A stretch of 64,000 bases of DNA from Punica granatum (taxonomy: Eukaryota > Streptophyta > Magnoliopsida > Myrtales > Lythraceae), in contig NC_045134.1 in the NCBI RefSeq assembly GCF_007655135.1, positions 24,700,568 to 24,764,567 on the forward strand, read 5' to 3'. This document shows, piece after piece, positions 48,001 through 59,200 of this stretch. Below the pieces are notes generated by a model. The model did no database searches and was not told the DNA's origin. It saw nothing but the letters and a program-made list of their open reading frames with translations. The position numbers were made by a program, and so were the translations under genes. Each line of letters starts with the position of its first letter. Positions within the stretch are counted from its first letter, which is position 1.

Positions 48001-48723
48001 TTTCCTGTGATCAAGGAACCGGACTACCTTGTTAATGGTGAGTATCGTGTTGACAAAGGTGCAGCTCCCAAGATGTTAAACTGTCTCATGTAAGTTCCCA
48101 CACCCTCTTATATATTGTATATCACCATCCCATACCTGATGAATTGCTGCTATCGATATTACACATCTGTTAATCATTTAGTTGTTTAGGTAGTAAAGGT
48201 GATTCTTTATTCTTATTTTTCTTGTCTAGGTACAAGTTATCTTACTACCGATTTGGGGAGCTGACAACAGAATATGGCAAACCTCCTGGGTATGTTCAAT
48301 ATCCTTCCTTTACATCTCCTGCATAAGACAAAGTTGATAATCAGCCGGCTTAGAAGTTGACAGGGAAATTAATTTTTTTCATTGAGGGGATTGTTCATAT
48401 TTGATAGTACTTTTGACTTTGGCATTTTTGTGGGACGGCCTTGACAGGCCAGATATTTTAAGTGCCTTTTCGATAGCTAAAAGCATTATTTTGTGTGATC
48501 CGACAGGAGAGAGAGGGGATCTGTGTTCCCAAATTCCGTCTTTTCCTTGTGCAGTTTTGTCATTTTGGCGTAATTATGTACTTCTTAATGCAGGTATGAT
48601 CGTGCAAGGGGGGTTGAAATAGGGAACAAAGACATAAAGCTCGAATACCTGGAGGAAGCGTTTACAACATCTAACTGGATAGTCCGTATTTACAAAGTGA
48701 AACCACCTAAAAACAGGTGGTGA
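45011..48723 (+). CDS. STT3A: STT3 catalytic subunit of ER oligosaccharyltransferase (STT3A-like)
   Basis: Six exons: 45011-45937, 46456-46992, 47385-47839, 47967-48089, 48230-48289 and 48594-48723, all GT-AG and phase-consistent, giving 743 residues. Family motifs are intact: [10 protein letters not shown] (D80), GKEIWD (E168, D171), GSYDNEG (D198-N199-E200), SVSEHQP (380-386) and the WWDYG signature (570-574). Clustered sequons follow it (N582 in NRT, N589 and N593 in NNT). The first 60% is multi-span membrane; the C-terminal part is the ER-lumen domain, ending [15 protein letters not shown]3 transfers the Glc3Man9GlcNAc2 glycan from dolichyl diphosphate to Asn-X-Ser/Thr in nascent proteins. 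Similarity of the C terminus to plant STT3A decides the symbol. Exons 1-3 each extend into introns as open frames; I rejected those extensions because the splice sites restore the family sequence. Confidence 0.95.
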
Positions 48724-49261
48724 GAGCTCCATACTCTCCTCAGTCGGTCTCTCTTTGGTCGTCATTCCTTCTGCTTTTATGGAGTAAAGTGATCGTAGAT
48801 GGGAAACTATTTGAAAGCAAAGGACAAAGGAGAGGCGCAAGTAATAATTATATAGGTCTTTGTCTTTTGAGTATAGTGCTAGATTGAGATTGGGCTGACA
48901 CTGCAACCTTCCATGGATCGTATCTCTTCTTCGTAGTCTGGCTCTTTCATGTTTTGGATAATTTGAGTTGCTCAGAAAGATTTTGTAGCAGATGTTCGAA
49001 TTTTTGAGGCTTGTTAATTATTCCGTACTCGCTGAGTAAAGCTTTCTAGGATGCTCAATCTCTCTATTGTGATAAAATAGATCTCTAACTAGTTGCTTTT
49101 TGTGTCTGTCTCCTCTTACTCTGAAAGATCGAACTGATCGAATCGTGAGAATGCATAAAATTGACAGCTGACCTACCTATTTAAGTGATTCGGAATAAGA
49201 TGATCAAAACCGATTTCTCGGACGAGCTCAGAACATCGATAGCTGTTCATAATTGTTTAAT
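48724..49261. other. Convergent 3' regions of STT3 and the PPR gene
   Basis: A 538-base gap between convergent stop codons. It likely holds both 3' UTRs; no other feature seen. Confidence 0.5.
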
Positions 49262-51133
49262 CTAAAGCGATGCCTCTTGGACAGATAACCTCAATCCACC
49301 GTTCTCAAGCCCAATCCAACTGGACCCGGGAACTTTCTTCACTTCCCTTGTTTCCATCAGCTGCCTAAGCATTCCCACACCATACCAGTCGCTCGAACCG
49401 GCAAACATGTTCGATAACAGGACATAAGTTGACGGATCGTTTCCGTCCAATTCTAGTGCATTCTCGGCCGCTCGCTTAGCTGTCTCCCTATCCCCTTGAA
49501 CCAAACATGCCCCGAGCAGGGTTTGCCAGATGAGGAGCCCGGGCTTGAATGGCATCCCCAATATCAACTCCTCGGCTTCCTTTATTCTACCAGCTCGTCC
49601 TAGAAGGCTCACCACGCACACATAATGATCCTCTATAGGGCAGATCCCGAAGGTTTCGGTCATTGAGGAGAAGTAGTTCCACCCTTCCTCAACGAATCCA
49701 CCTTGGCTGCATGCGTAGAGGACGCAAACGAGTGTGACCTCATTTGGGTCCACTCCTTCCCTTCTCATGTCATCGAATAGATTCAGAGCTTCTCGGGCTT
49801 GACCATTTTGTGCACATCCCATGATCATCGTTGTCCATGTGACGACTGTCTGATCTCTTATCGAGCGGAACACCCCCCAAGCACTGTCCATGGACCCACA
49901 TTTTACGTACATGTCGATCAACGCGTTGTCCACGCAGACATCTATGTCATGCCCGAGTTTGATTCTCATGCCATGAGCCTTCTTGCCTTCCTCCAAGGAA
50001 GCTATGTTTGCACAAGCATTCAGGGCCGCTGTGAGGGTGAACTTGTTCGGCCTGATGCCCATCACCTTCATTTCTGCAACGAGCTCGATGGCCTTGCCAG
50101 GCTCTCCACACTGCAAGCACCCAGAAGCCATCTGTGTCCACGAGAGCACATCCCTCGCCAGCATTTCGTCGAAAGCCCGAAAGGCTTCCTCCAATCTCCG
50201 ATTCTTCAAGTACATGTCGACCAAAGAGTTCCCGACACAGATCTCGCACCCATGGCCACACTTGACGAGTTGTGCGTGAACTTGGAGCCCCATATCTAGA
50301 TCTAAAAGGGCGGCCAATCCTGTGAGCATATTAGCGAAAGTGAAGTTATCGGGCTTCACTCCCTCGTGAATCATCCGGCCCCAGAAACCCGGGATTCCCG
50401 AATAGGAGTGCTGTAGGTAGCCACTCATAATGGTGTTCCAGGACACAACATCCCTCTCCTTGCACTTATCGAAAACCTCCACAGCCTCCGGCAACCTACC
50501 TTTCCGGATCAAACCTGTCAAGAACGCATTCACCAGGAAGACGTTCGTCTCGAAACCTACCCGAATGACGTACCCATAAATCTGATAAGCTAATGAACTA
50601 GAGCCGTGCTCCACCAAGGAGCAAGCGTGCAGGGCGCTCACGAGGGTGAACTCGTTCGGCATGACAGAGCTCTCCCGGAGCATACGGGCGAACAAGAACA
50701 CCGCTTCCTCAGCCCGTCCCGACTGGGCGAAGCCCGCAATGAGGGCGGACCACGAGACGACATTTCTGTGGGGCATTTCGTCGAACAGGGCCACGGCGCT
50801 CTCCGAATCCCCGCACTTGATGTACATGTTGAGGATTTGGTTGGTCAGGAAGAGCGGGAAGGGGCGGCGGAGAAACCCAGAGGTGAGTAGGCGGCCGTGG
50901 GCTGCTCTTCCCCGGCGGAGGTCTGAGGTCTCGATGCATCTGCGAAGCAAAACGATGGTGGAGGACTCGTCGTCTGTGGCTGGGTCCAGACGTTGAGAGG
51001 CTGCTGCGGCGAAGTGGAAGTGTCTGAGGCGGTCCTCTGGAGGACGGTGGCGAGTCCCGACCGCGCGGCGGGCCGACCAGCAGGCGGGCCGGACACGACA
51101 GGAGAGCATGTATTGGAGTTTCCTTCCCGCCAA
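49262..51133 (-). CDS. PPR protein, PLS class with E domain
   Basis: Intact intronless gene of 623 residues, starting MAGRKLQYMLSCRVRPAC. The Arg/Ala-rich first ~45 residues look like a mitochondrial or plastid transit peptide. Successive P, L and S repeats follow, for example NQILNMYIKCGDSESAVALFDEMP, NVVSWSALIAGFAQSGRAEEAVFLF, ICVGNSLVDMYLKN, VCVDNALIDMYVKCGSMDSAWGVF and TVVTWTTMIMGCAQNGQAREALNLF. The end has an E-type domain (HYVCVVSLLGRAGRIKEAEELI, WQTLLGACLVQGD, STYVLLSNMFAGSSDW, KKVPGSSWIGLENG) and stops without a DYW deaminase domain. Such proteins bind one organelle RNA and serve in C-to-U editing or processing, recruiting a DYW partner. The RNA target is unknown. It is far better preserved than the PPR pseudogene at 2989-4332 and not an obvious close copy of it. 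Confidence 0.93.
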   Translation of the reverse strand: MAGRKLQYMLSCRVRPACWSARRAVGTRHRPPEDRLRHFHFAAAASQRLDPATDDESSTIVLLRRCIETSDLRRGRAAHGRLLTSGFLRRPFPLFLTNQILNMYIKCGDSESAVALFDEMPHRNVVSWSALIAGFAQSGRAEEAVFLFARMLRESSVMPNEFTLVSALHACSLVEHGSSSLAYQIYGYVIRVGFETNVFLVNAFLTGLIRKGRLPEAVEVFDKCKERDVVSWNTIMSGYLQHSYSGIPGFWGRMIHEGVKPDNFTFANMLTGLAALLDLDMGLQVHAQLVKCGHGCEICVGNSLVDMYLKNRRLEEAFRAFDEMLARDVLSWTQMASGCLQCGEPGKAIELVAEMKVMGIRPNKFTLTAALNACANIASLEEGKKAHGMRIKLGHDIDVCVDNALIDMYVKCGSMDSAWGVFRSIRDQTVVTWTTMIMGCAQNGQAREALNLFDDMRREGVDPNEVTLVCVLYACSQGGFVEEGWNYFSSMTETFGICPIEDHYVCVVSLLGRAGRIKEAEELILGMPFKPGLLIWQTLLGACLVQGDRETAKRAAENALELDGNDPSTYVLLSNMFAGSSDWYGVGMLRQLMETREVKKVPGSSWIGLENGGLRLSVQEASL

Positions 51134-51239
51134 TTATATTCAAATGAAATCTCCATTTATATCGGACTTTCGAGGTTCAATCAAAACTCAGTGGCAGTGC
51201 CCACTGAAAGTTGGTTTGCCAATATTTATTTTATTTTCA

Positions 51240-51657
51240 TTATTTATGGTGTTTATTCAATAAACTCGACCTGAAAAAAAAATCAGACCGAATAGCTGTT
51301 TTTTTTTCCCTAAAAAAAATTTCAATTTAGTTCTTGGTTGGGCTTCGCGTCCAAAATACCCAATTATAAAAAAAAAACTCATAACCCAAAAATAAAATCT
51401 GAAATCCGACCCACCCGAATAGTTTACACCCCCATTCGTACTGAGCTGACTAAACAAAAATACATGAAAATGGCAATGACATAATGACATTATATTATAT
51501 GAAGTTAAAAAAAAAATGAGAGACATTACTCTTGTAATTTTAGATATTGAGCATTTAAATTATTCATGATTCAAATTTGTGTTTTCCTCATTGTAGGAAC
51601 TGATGTAGTTTATCAATCAATAGTAATCAGTTTATCACGGCTTCATCTTTCTCTGTC

Positions 51658-51689
<32 letters not shown>

Positions 51690-52185
51690 AAATATTTCAG
51701 AAATTCTCACGGAGAATACGTTCATCTTTTATACTATAGAGTTTCTCTTTTATTTTTTTAAAAAATACTAATAAATTAATATAAATATAGTTATTACTTA
51801 ACCATGAAGTAAGTAGTAACAATAATAATAATAATAATATAAAATTATAATATAATATAATTGTTCTTAATTCAATCTTATAGGCCGATTTACAAAGTAT
51901 CTAAGTATGGACTGTTATTTATGGAACTTAAATAAGCCAACAATATTATGTATAAAATGCATCAATATAATGACATAATAAGGATCGGCTGAATAATACA
52001 TCATGCTGTATTTTTAATAAGGATATCGAATTGTCAAAATTTTCAGATGGTTTATAATGATTGTATTAAATTGAAGTAGAATTTAACTATGAACCAAGTA
52101 ATATATGTTTTTCATCAAATATATAATGCGAATGATGATATTTTTTAGTTTCTTGGTATATTATATTGTGAAGATTTAACAAAAA
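51240..52185. other. AT-rich intergenic DNA
   Basis: Holds a (TA)n run at about 51657-51683 and an (AAT)n run at about 51823-51838. No gene seen. Confidence 0.6.
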
Positions 52186-52190
52186 GCGGG

Positions 52191-52233
<43 letters not shown>

Positions 52234-52258
52234 GCGTGTTCGATCCACGCTCACCGCA
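52186..52258 (+). tRNA. trnF-GAA: tRNA-Phe (GAA)
   Basis: 73-base cloverleaf without intron. The acceptor stem GCGGGGA pairs imperfectly with TCACCGC (family-typical) before the discriminator A. The D arm contains TAGCTCAGTTGG (A box), the anticodon loop is CTGAAGA with anticodon GAA, and the T arm carries GTTCGATCC (B box). A TTTTT Pol III terminator follows directly at 52259-52263. CCA is not encoded, as expected for a nuclear gene. It is a nuclear-type sequence. Confidence 0.95.
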
Positions 52259-52263
52259 TTTTT
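52259..52263 (+). terminator. Pol III terminator of tRNA-Phe
   Basis: Five T directly after the discriminator base of the tRNA. Confidence 0.8.
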
Positions 52264-52429
52264 CCCCCTTTAAACTTTTTTTTTTTTTTAAATTACTTGG
52301 CCTTTCCATTTTTTTTAATTGATTAAAAAAAATTCACGCCCTTCCCCTTTTGTCAATGGGATGAGCTAAGCTGAGCTCTCTATACGATCTGTCCAGCTCC
52401 GCCGCAGACGAGAGAGGACGGCCGTCTTA

Positions 52430-52744
52430 ATGGGCTCAAGGGCGGCCAATGCGATGCTATCCCGTGCCCAGAGGATCAAGTCCAAGCTCCAGTCCGCCCT
52501 CGAGGCCAGCCTCCTCGAGATCGACGACGTCTCCCACCAGCACGCCGGCCACGCCGCCGTCCGAGCCAGCGGCTCCGCCGGCGAGACCCACTTCAACGTC
52601 AAGGTCGTCTCCGCCAAGTTCGACGGCAAGACCCTGGTGAATCGCCACCGCATGGTCTACGACGCCCTCACCGATGAGCTGCAGTCCGGCCTCCACGCCC
52701 TCTCCATCGTCGCCAAGACCCCGCAGGAAATCGCCAAGAAGTGA
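52430..52744 (+). CDS. BolA-like protein
   Basis: 104 residues in one exon, starting MGSRAANAMLSRAQRIKSKL. The BolA fold is visible: an N-terminal helix (QRIKSKLQSALEASLLEI), DDVSHQHAGHAAV (H36, H38, H41), THFNVKVVSAKFDGKTLVNRHRMVYDAL (H73) and the invariant C-terminal His in GLHALSIVAKTPQE (H89). BolA proteins bind monothiol CGFS glutaredoxins through a shared [2Fe-2S] cluster using these His residues, in Fe-S delivery and redox control. The sequence resembles plant BOLA1-type proteins most. There is no long transit peptide, although the Ala/Arg-rich start could be a weak organelle signal. The start codon is the only one upstream of the domain. Confidence 0.88.
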   Translation: MGSRAANAMLSRAQRIKSKLQSALEASLLEIDDVSHQHAGHAAVRASGSAGETHFNVKVVSAKFDGKTLVNRHRMVYDALTDELQSGLHALSIVAKTPQEIAKK

Positions 52745-55330
52745 GAAATTCTTAGGTATTATCCTGCAAATTCAGCTGATCGATGAGTCAGATTCTCTGT
52801 TCCGTGGATAGTGCAGCAGCTCATCACGTCACCTGTTCGATCAATTGCCTGAATGGAATTTGATTAATGTTACCGCTTATTGTACTATTGAATTCTGCTC
52901 TGAAATTCAATGACGCATTTAGGGTCTTTTTTTTTCTGGTCAAATTGTGATAATTCGTCGATTTTGGGTGCTTCCACATTGACCGGGTGGCCGGCGTTCG
53001 ATAGATTTCTAAAGAAAACGCCTGCATCCCAGGGTTGAACCACGTTTGTTGCAAACTGATGGGATGATATGGTAACCTGTGCGTTCTTAGTTCTGATATC
53101 TGCGAAAATCACGAGTCCAACTGCTTCGACAAGTCCTCATGGATTTGAGTGATCAATATGATAAAACCTTGCGACTGGGGCTTCTACACGCGTTGTATGT
53201 GCAAAAAAAATATCACCATTTCCATCTTCATCATTAGAGTACCATCATTTCTGAAATCTCCATGTCGAATTGTGAAATAATCCTCAAGTCTCAGGCAGCA
53301 CCCTTAAAATTTTGTGGATCGACCGACCTATTGCTCTAACATCTGATTTTTTTTGGAATGTGGATGATCATCTTGCTACTTGGACGGACGGAAGAGAGCT
53401 CCATGCCGACTCCCTCAGTTGCTTAATCTCATCCATGTCTTGCTTACTTGCACCGGTGTACTTCTCGGTTCTCGCCTTTTATCTTCCCAATTAAAGAATA
53501 ATTCTTGAATTCTCGGCTTCTTCGTTCTCTTGGGCTTTTCAGTTGAAGAAAAGCTTGTGTTGGGTTTTCCTCATCTGCATTTTTTGAGGAAACTGATGTC
53601 TTACTCCTGGTTGAACTTATAAAATTTCAACTGTCGGTTTCGAAACTTCGTATTGTCGAAGTTATCGTGAAAGAATAGTAAGCCATCTAGTTAATAAGTT
53701 GATAAGCTCGATTTGACAGGTCTCCTTTAGCTGTCATCTCCCGTTTGTCGTCGGGAAGAGGAGTCTCGAGTATGGCATATAGATCATAATATTATCTGGT
53801 TAGACTAAGAGTTCAGAAAAATTTCAATCCTCAGAAAGGCTTGTCATGAGCATTTGGGTTATTTGGCCCAATTGATCTGATGAGCAAATGGGTCCAAGCC
53901 TGATATTAGAATATTGGGGAAGTCATGGCCAGTGTTGTGATTTCCCCATCAGTTTTCTTCTATTTAGTAGTTACTCCATTATTATCAAGATTGGTGATAT
54001 GACATCCCATCCGTTCCTATACTTTATTCCTTCCCTTACCTTACCCAATACATGGCATGCAGAACAAATTGCATGATAGATTCTGCTGAAATACGGAATC
54101 AAAGAAATTGGATCGGTCCTATACGTTCATGTTGTGCTGCTCAAACTGTGTACTATGTGGTTATCTGTCCGCTAAAGTTGGCCGGCAGGAAGCGCTTCTG
54201 TTTGTGTGAAGTTTCATTCGTGAAATCGATACGAACGAGGAGTTGTCTCGGGAAATAGGTGAGGCTGTATATGGGTATTTATTCAGGTGTCCGTTAGATA
54301 TATGTCAGCTTCTTGAAGCTTTTGTTTCCATTAAGTGCATGCCATGGACAATACACCAGTCCTTATCACCACCAGCAGCACCATGTGAATGTTCGGTCGC
54401 TGTTTACATGGGAAGTATAATGCTGTTTTCTTTATTGAGATGGTGAGGAGTTGGATTGTACTCGGGAGTTCTCACATACGTGCCCTCGAAATTATTAATG
54501 AGATTGCCGTCTTCGTGCCACCCGTCGTTGCTTCTTGCGATATCTGCTGCGAATATTATGGATTCCTGACTGCGGTCAATGTTTTTCTATTGATGCAAAC
54601 TAATGAAAGTTTTTGTTGGGTAGGTCCCAGTGTTAAAATAGTGGCTTCGCATTGTCCTCTTGCACGAGGAAAACGAGCGTACTCCACTGCTCTTTTAAGG
54701 ACCCGAAGGTACGTGCTCTCCTCCTCACTCGTTAAAGCCGAAGTAATTGCCCCGGCAAAACTTTAATTTCCGCTGTGCTTTTAGATCTAAATACAGTACT
54801 ACTAGAACTCAAGAATACGTCTATAGTTCGAGCTCGGTTGCTCCTCGTGTTCTTAGGATCGTGTCAATCCACGTTTTGCTTTAAGGCATTGTTCCAGGGA
54901 AAAGGCAAAGGAACTTGATGAATAAGCTGACCAAATGATGAACAATTTCTCGGCTTTGTTTAAAGATTGCCAAAGCATATGCTTTTGCCTTTGCTATTTT
55001 TCTCTAGAGCAATGTTTTCTCTTTTGACGTCCTTCCGTGCATAATTTAATTCCCCTTTGTTCATCTTTTCTTCTCGACTCCTTTTTGGTAAGTAGGAGTC
55101 TCAATGATGGGAGCATTAGATTCTGCTTCCAAGACCTTCCATTCCATGTTAAAGAACTGCCCCGTTTCGTATCGAAGTTGCCCAACAGAACATTAAATAA
55201 AACTCGCTGCGACTACTTTATGTTCAATGTCCTATGTTAAACTATGTTATGTTCTGCTGAGAATCTCTGGTTTTAGGGTTTGCTCATACTAAATAGCTTT
55301 TCGATGCTCGAACCCGACATAATAAGGGGT
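52745..55330. other. Gene-poor interval after BolA
   Basis: The beginning is probably BolA 3' UTR. Scattered plus-strand frames of 60-125 codons (53312-53494, 53888-54076, 54243-54446, 54389-54766) have no recognisable domain and are not conserved in any way I can test. An unrecognised transcript cannot be excluded. Confidence 0.35.
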
Positions 55331-55462
55331 GTTGCTTAGTATAAATAATCTTTCAAGGGACCAGACGTGTCACAGGTGTCAGTGGATGAACCTTTTGTTC
55401 CCAGTAATTCTTTATGCAGGACCTTGGCGTTTCGCTTAGGGGCTTTTCTTATACCTGGGCCC

Positions 55463-56230
55463 TTAGGGTGCATGATAAGGTACATCGCGCTGCATCCTTG
55501 CCGCTCGAGGGAGTTCTTCATCGGGACGACCCCGACAGGAGCAGTTCACCAGTGGCATTGGGCCATCGAGAGATATCAGAAGACGAACTCGTGCGTGTCT
55601 ATATAAAAGGACAGATGCTACCTGTCTAACCCACTCTCTTATTGAAGGCCGCGCACCTGTTCGATCGAACCCATAATCGATAATGATCGATCGCTTGAAT
55701 ATGTAATTAAAGGTTCTGATTTGGTGGATATGATCATTTAATTCATCGAATCGTGTCGGGACTGCCAATATTAAATACATACACATCCATAGTTTTTTAA
55801 TACTGGAAGATGCTTTAGCATTAGAGAAAAGCTCTGTTACAACAACTGGTTGAGAACAAAAGCCAAATGGAACATTTCTTGGTGTCTTCATGTCCATTCG
55901 ACTCATCACGATCATCGGGATCGGGTGATTCCACGACCGGAGGGGAAATAATAGATCATTCTTGATTTGCGAAGGACCAAATAGGGATTCTGGACAACAC
56001 ACTGCGATCCAAAGTTCATCATCAATACGGAGGAAAATGTTTGTGCTTCCAATCCTCTCCCGAGAAATCAGGGGGGTGATGCCATCGAATGCCCCCTTGA
56101 AAGGCTCGTACCGACACGACCAAGCCTTCCCCGAAAAATCACAGGTGATGCTACCAAAAGGCCCCTTGACAGGCTTGTACCGACGAAGCCTAATAATAGT
56201 AGCAGGTGGGTTCGTGTAACTAATAAACAT
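55463..56230 (-). CDS. Orphan open reading frame, hypothetical protein
   Basis: 255 codons starting MFISYTNPPATIIRLRRY. Not recognised. Near the N terminus two similar segments occur: RRYKPVKGPFGSITCDFSG and CRYEPFKGAFDGITPLISR (about residues 17-57), an internal repeat also visible in the DNA. There is no signal peptide, clear membrane segment or known motif, and no typical plant promoter before it. The length in AT-rich DNA is somewhat unusual for chance. It may be a gene fragment or part of a mobile element. Low confidence that it is a real gene. Confidence 0.22.
   Translation of the reverse strand: MFISYTNPPATIIRLRRYKPVKGPFGSITCDFSGKAWSCRYEPFKGAFDGITPLISRERIGSTNIFLRIDDELWIAVCCPESLFGPSQIKNDLLFPLRSWNHPIPMIVMSRMDMKTPRNVPFGFCSQPVVVTELFSNAKASSSIKKLWMCMYLILAVPTRFDELNDHIHQIRTFNYIFKRSIIIDYGFDRTGARPSIREWVRQVASVLLYRHARVRLLISLDGPMPLVNCSCRGRPDEELPRAARMQRDVPYHAP
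55600..55608 (+). promoter_or_regulatory. Isolated TATA box
   Basis: TATATAAAA followed by GGACAGATGC, in moderately GC-rich DNA (55340-55680). It is oriented away from the orphan frame on the other strand. It could be an LTR promoter remnant or chance. Confidence 0.3.
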
Positions 56231-56239
56231 GATGGTGTT

Positions 56240-59200
56240 TGTCTATGGGGCAGGAAATTAAATTGAGGATAAAGTATTAGTTATATTAATTTACATATTA
56301 ATCTACAGAGATGATTGATCAAAGAGGGGCCCTTATCAACCAACAAAACGTCTTCCTGCACAGGGGTTTAATTATCAGTGATAAATTGCTAATTCCACAT
56401 AGAATTAACTCTTTATTGATTTTTTTTTTGGATGAACTCTTTATTAAATTATCATATCATTTATAAATAGATAAAAATGCTATGCCATTAACATAATTTT
56501 TAATTAAGGAATTGATTTTTTTTAAGGGTTTCCTCTGCGGACTGCAATATCCGTTTAGAATTACTGTTCATGATTTATCAAAAAGAGAGAAGTCAACAAA
56601 GCTTCTACCCTAATATGCTCAAATCAACACATGGTAAGTAGATAGTTCCGTACTCTACAATTATGAAGAAAAACTAGCATTAGTAGTTTCATAGTCATTC
56701 ATAATTATGAGTATATCTAAATGAAATCGAACATTTCAATTATATGTAAATGGAAAGATTGTTAAGTAACAAATAATAAATCATTCTCCTACTTAGTAAT
56801 TTTATGCTCTCATCATAATAATCAGAAGCAGTCTTTATCAAAATTTGACAGTGCATCAATGTCCAATTTAGATGTCTGCACGGGTCTTTTGTCGTTGTTC
56901 CAATCTAATAATTGATCGATTTTGTGCGGAACGAAGAGACTTGTATGAGGTAGGAAAGATTCTTTGGGATGTTTTTTTTCCTTAGAGGGGCCAAAAATAG
57001 TCATTTCAAGCTGTAATGAAGGGGGGGCCAAGGAAGGGAGGGTCACTTTTGAGATTTAGCCTTAAATAGCCCTATGATTTAGATGTGTTATTGGTGAGAA
57101 GATGTCAGAGAAATGCACCTCATTCAAGTAAAATTGATGCGAAAGGTTTCTTTTTCTTTTCTTTTTTTTTTTTTTCAATTCGGAAGATTCTTAACATATT
57201 CTCTCCATTCTAGCTTATACAATTAACTTATACTAACATATATCATCAAACACACTAAGTTACCAATCCATATTTTCCATCCAATAGATAATGAACCGTC
57301 GAATGTGTAATGATGGCATGGGAGAGACGCGCATTCGGATCGAAATCGACCATTTCTCTCATATGATGAAAGCAAGAGCGACATATTAATACATTAAAGA
57401 GGATTAAAATAAACTAGCAAAAAGAAAATATATTATTTTACATTTTTGTTGTTTGATAATTATGACAATAGCTAAAAAGGTTGATTCAATGGTGGGGGAA
57501 TTGAGGGGGTCATATGAGCATTATGACATGAGATGAGAGGGACCCAACTTCTCTATGCTGAGCAAATGCCCCTCCCTCAGCTCTAGGCTTTCCATCAAAG
57601 CGTGAACCGCCCCCGACAACATTTGTGCTCTTATCTTCCAACCCAAGCAATTATACAATAAGTGATTATGGCTCCCTAGGAGGGTTTTCCCCCACTCCCC
57701 CCGATTTTTTTTTTTAACTTTCAAATTTTCTTCTTTCTTTTTAATAATTCCAAATCCGACCCCCCGTGAGATAAGTTCTTTATGACAAATGATCGGATCG
57801 TTGTGGTTAAATCATTTATTTCTACAAAAATATATGTTTTCACTCCCCCTCTTTTTAAAAAAAAACTTTTAATTTTTCAAAAAGTTTTTTTAAAATTTCT
57901 CCTTTCTTTTCATATTTTCAAATCCAACCTGAATATGATATCACATAACAGCATCAATTTATCAGTAAATATAACATCTCGTTTTTTGCCATATGGTGTA
58001 CAAACTTTTCTAATTTTTTTCTCAATCACTATAGGATTATACATCATGCAACCCGAATAAGGTATTATGTTATTCGGTCGATCTTTTATGCCGAATAATC
58101 CGATCGTATAGTCAGACAATTTATTTCCCCAAAAAAAATTTCCCAACTTTTATTTAGAAAATTCAAAAGAAATTCCATATTAGAAATTCTAAATATACAA
58201 ATTAAGATATACGTAACTTTTTTTTTTCAAAATTTAGGTTGCGAGTGAGGAACTATTTCCCCTTCCTAGATGTCTTCTCTTTTTGTTTTAATTTTCTTTT
58301 TTATCTAATGTTTTTAAATCCGGCCTAATAAGGTAGCAGTGTAACCCAACTAACCTGTCAAGTCAAATGATTTGATATTATGATAAGACTAGTTATTTCT
58401 AAAAAAATATTATTTTCCTTTTTATCTAGATTTATTCATATTGCATGCAAGTTCTTGCCCCCTTTTTTTACGAGTATCATATATTAAAATAATGTCACTT
58501 ATGGAAGTGAACATTTAGCGTTCACAAGTGAATTTAACGTCACGTTTTTTGCCTATCTGGTTACCCTATACTTTTTTTAATAAATTTTCATTTACGGACA
58601 CAAACTTCTTACTCTATATTGTATCTTTCACAAAGAAGTATACTAATTATACACATAATTTTGAATTACGAGTAATAATTTTTTTCCTTTTATCCATACG
58701 AGAATACTCATAAACATTCAAAATCTATTATTTTAAGATATTGTAATAATATATAAATAAGCGGGTATAAAAAATAATAATTTCTTCATATTACATTTAT
58801 CTAACAAATTATTTTGGAAACTCGATCACATTAGATAGGAATAATAACAATCGAATGCTAATGGACGATCCATCTGCCACATCTTTTGAAAAATGATTCA
58901 ATTATTGATTAGCAGGCGTGAGTTTATGGCGTAGGGAATAAGAGAGTGAAGAATTCAACTTGGGTATCGCCATCTTCGATATCTTGGATTTAAGAAGATG
59001 AAAGAATACTAAGAGTGGCATCGTAGAACTGTTTCCGATTTAGACAAATCGAAGGGACCCGATTCGATTAAAGAGAACCCTCTAGCCGGACTAGCTAGGA
59101 GCTAGGGACCCTCTTGCATAGAATTTGTACCGTTCCTTAAGGAAGCGAAAGCGATATTGGGAGAAAAAAGGCCGCCGTGGGGGGGGCGGAGCGCCGTCTG

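Noticed and set aside
49799..51274. Plus-strand frames opposite the PPR gene
   Set aside because: Antisense shadows of a GC-rich repetitive coding sequence; the PPR repeat motifs are on the minus strand.
52366..52696. Frames on both strands overlapping the BolA gene
   Set aside because: Shadows. Only the plus-strand frame at 52430 carries the conserved BolA residues.
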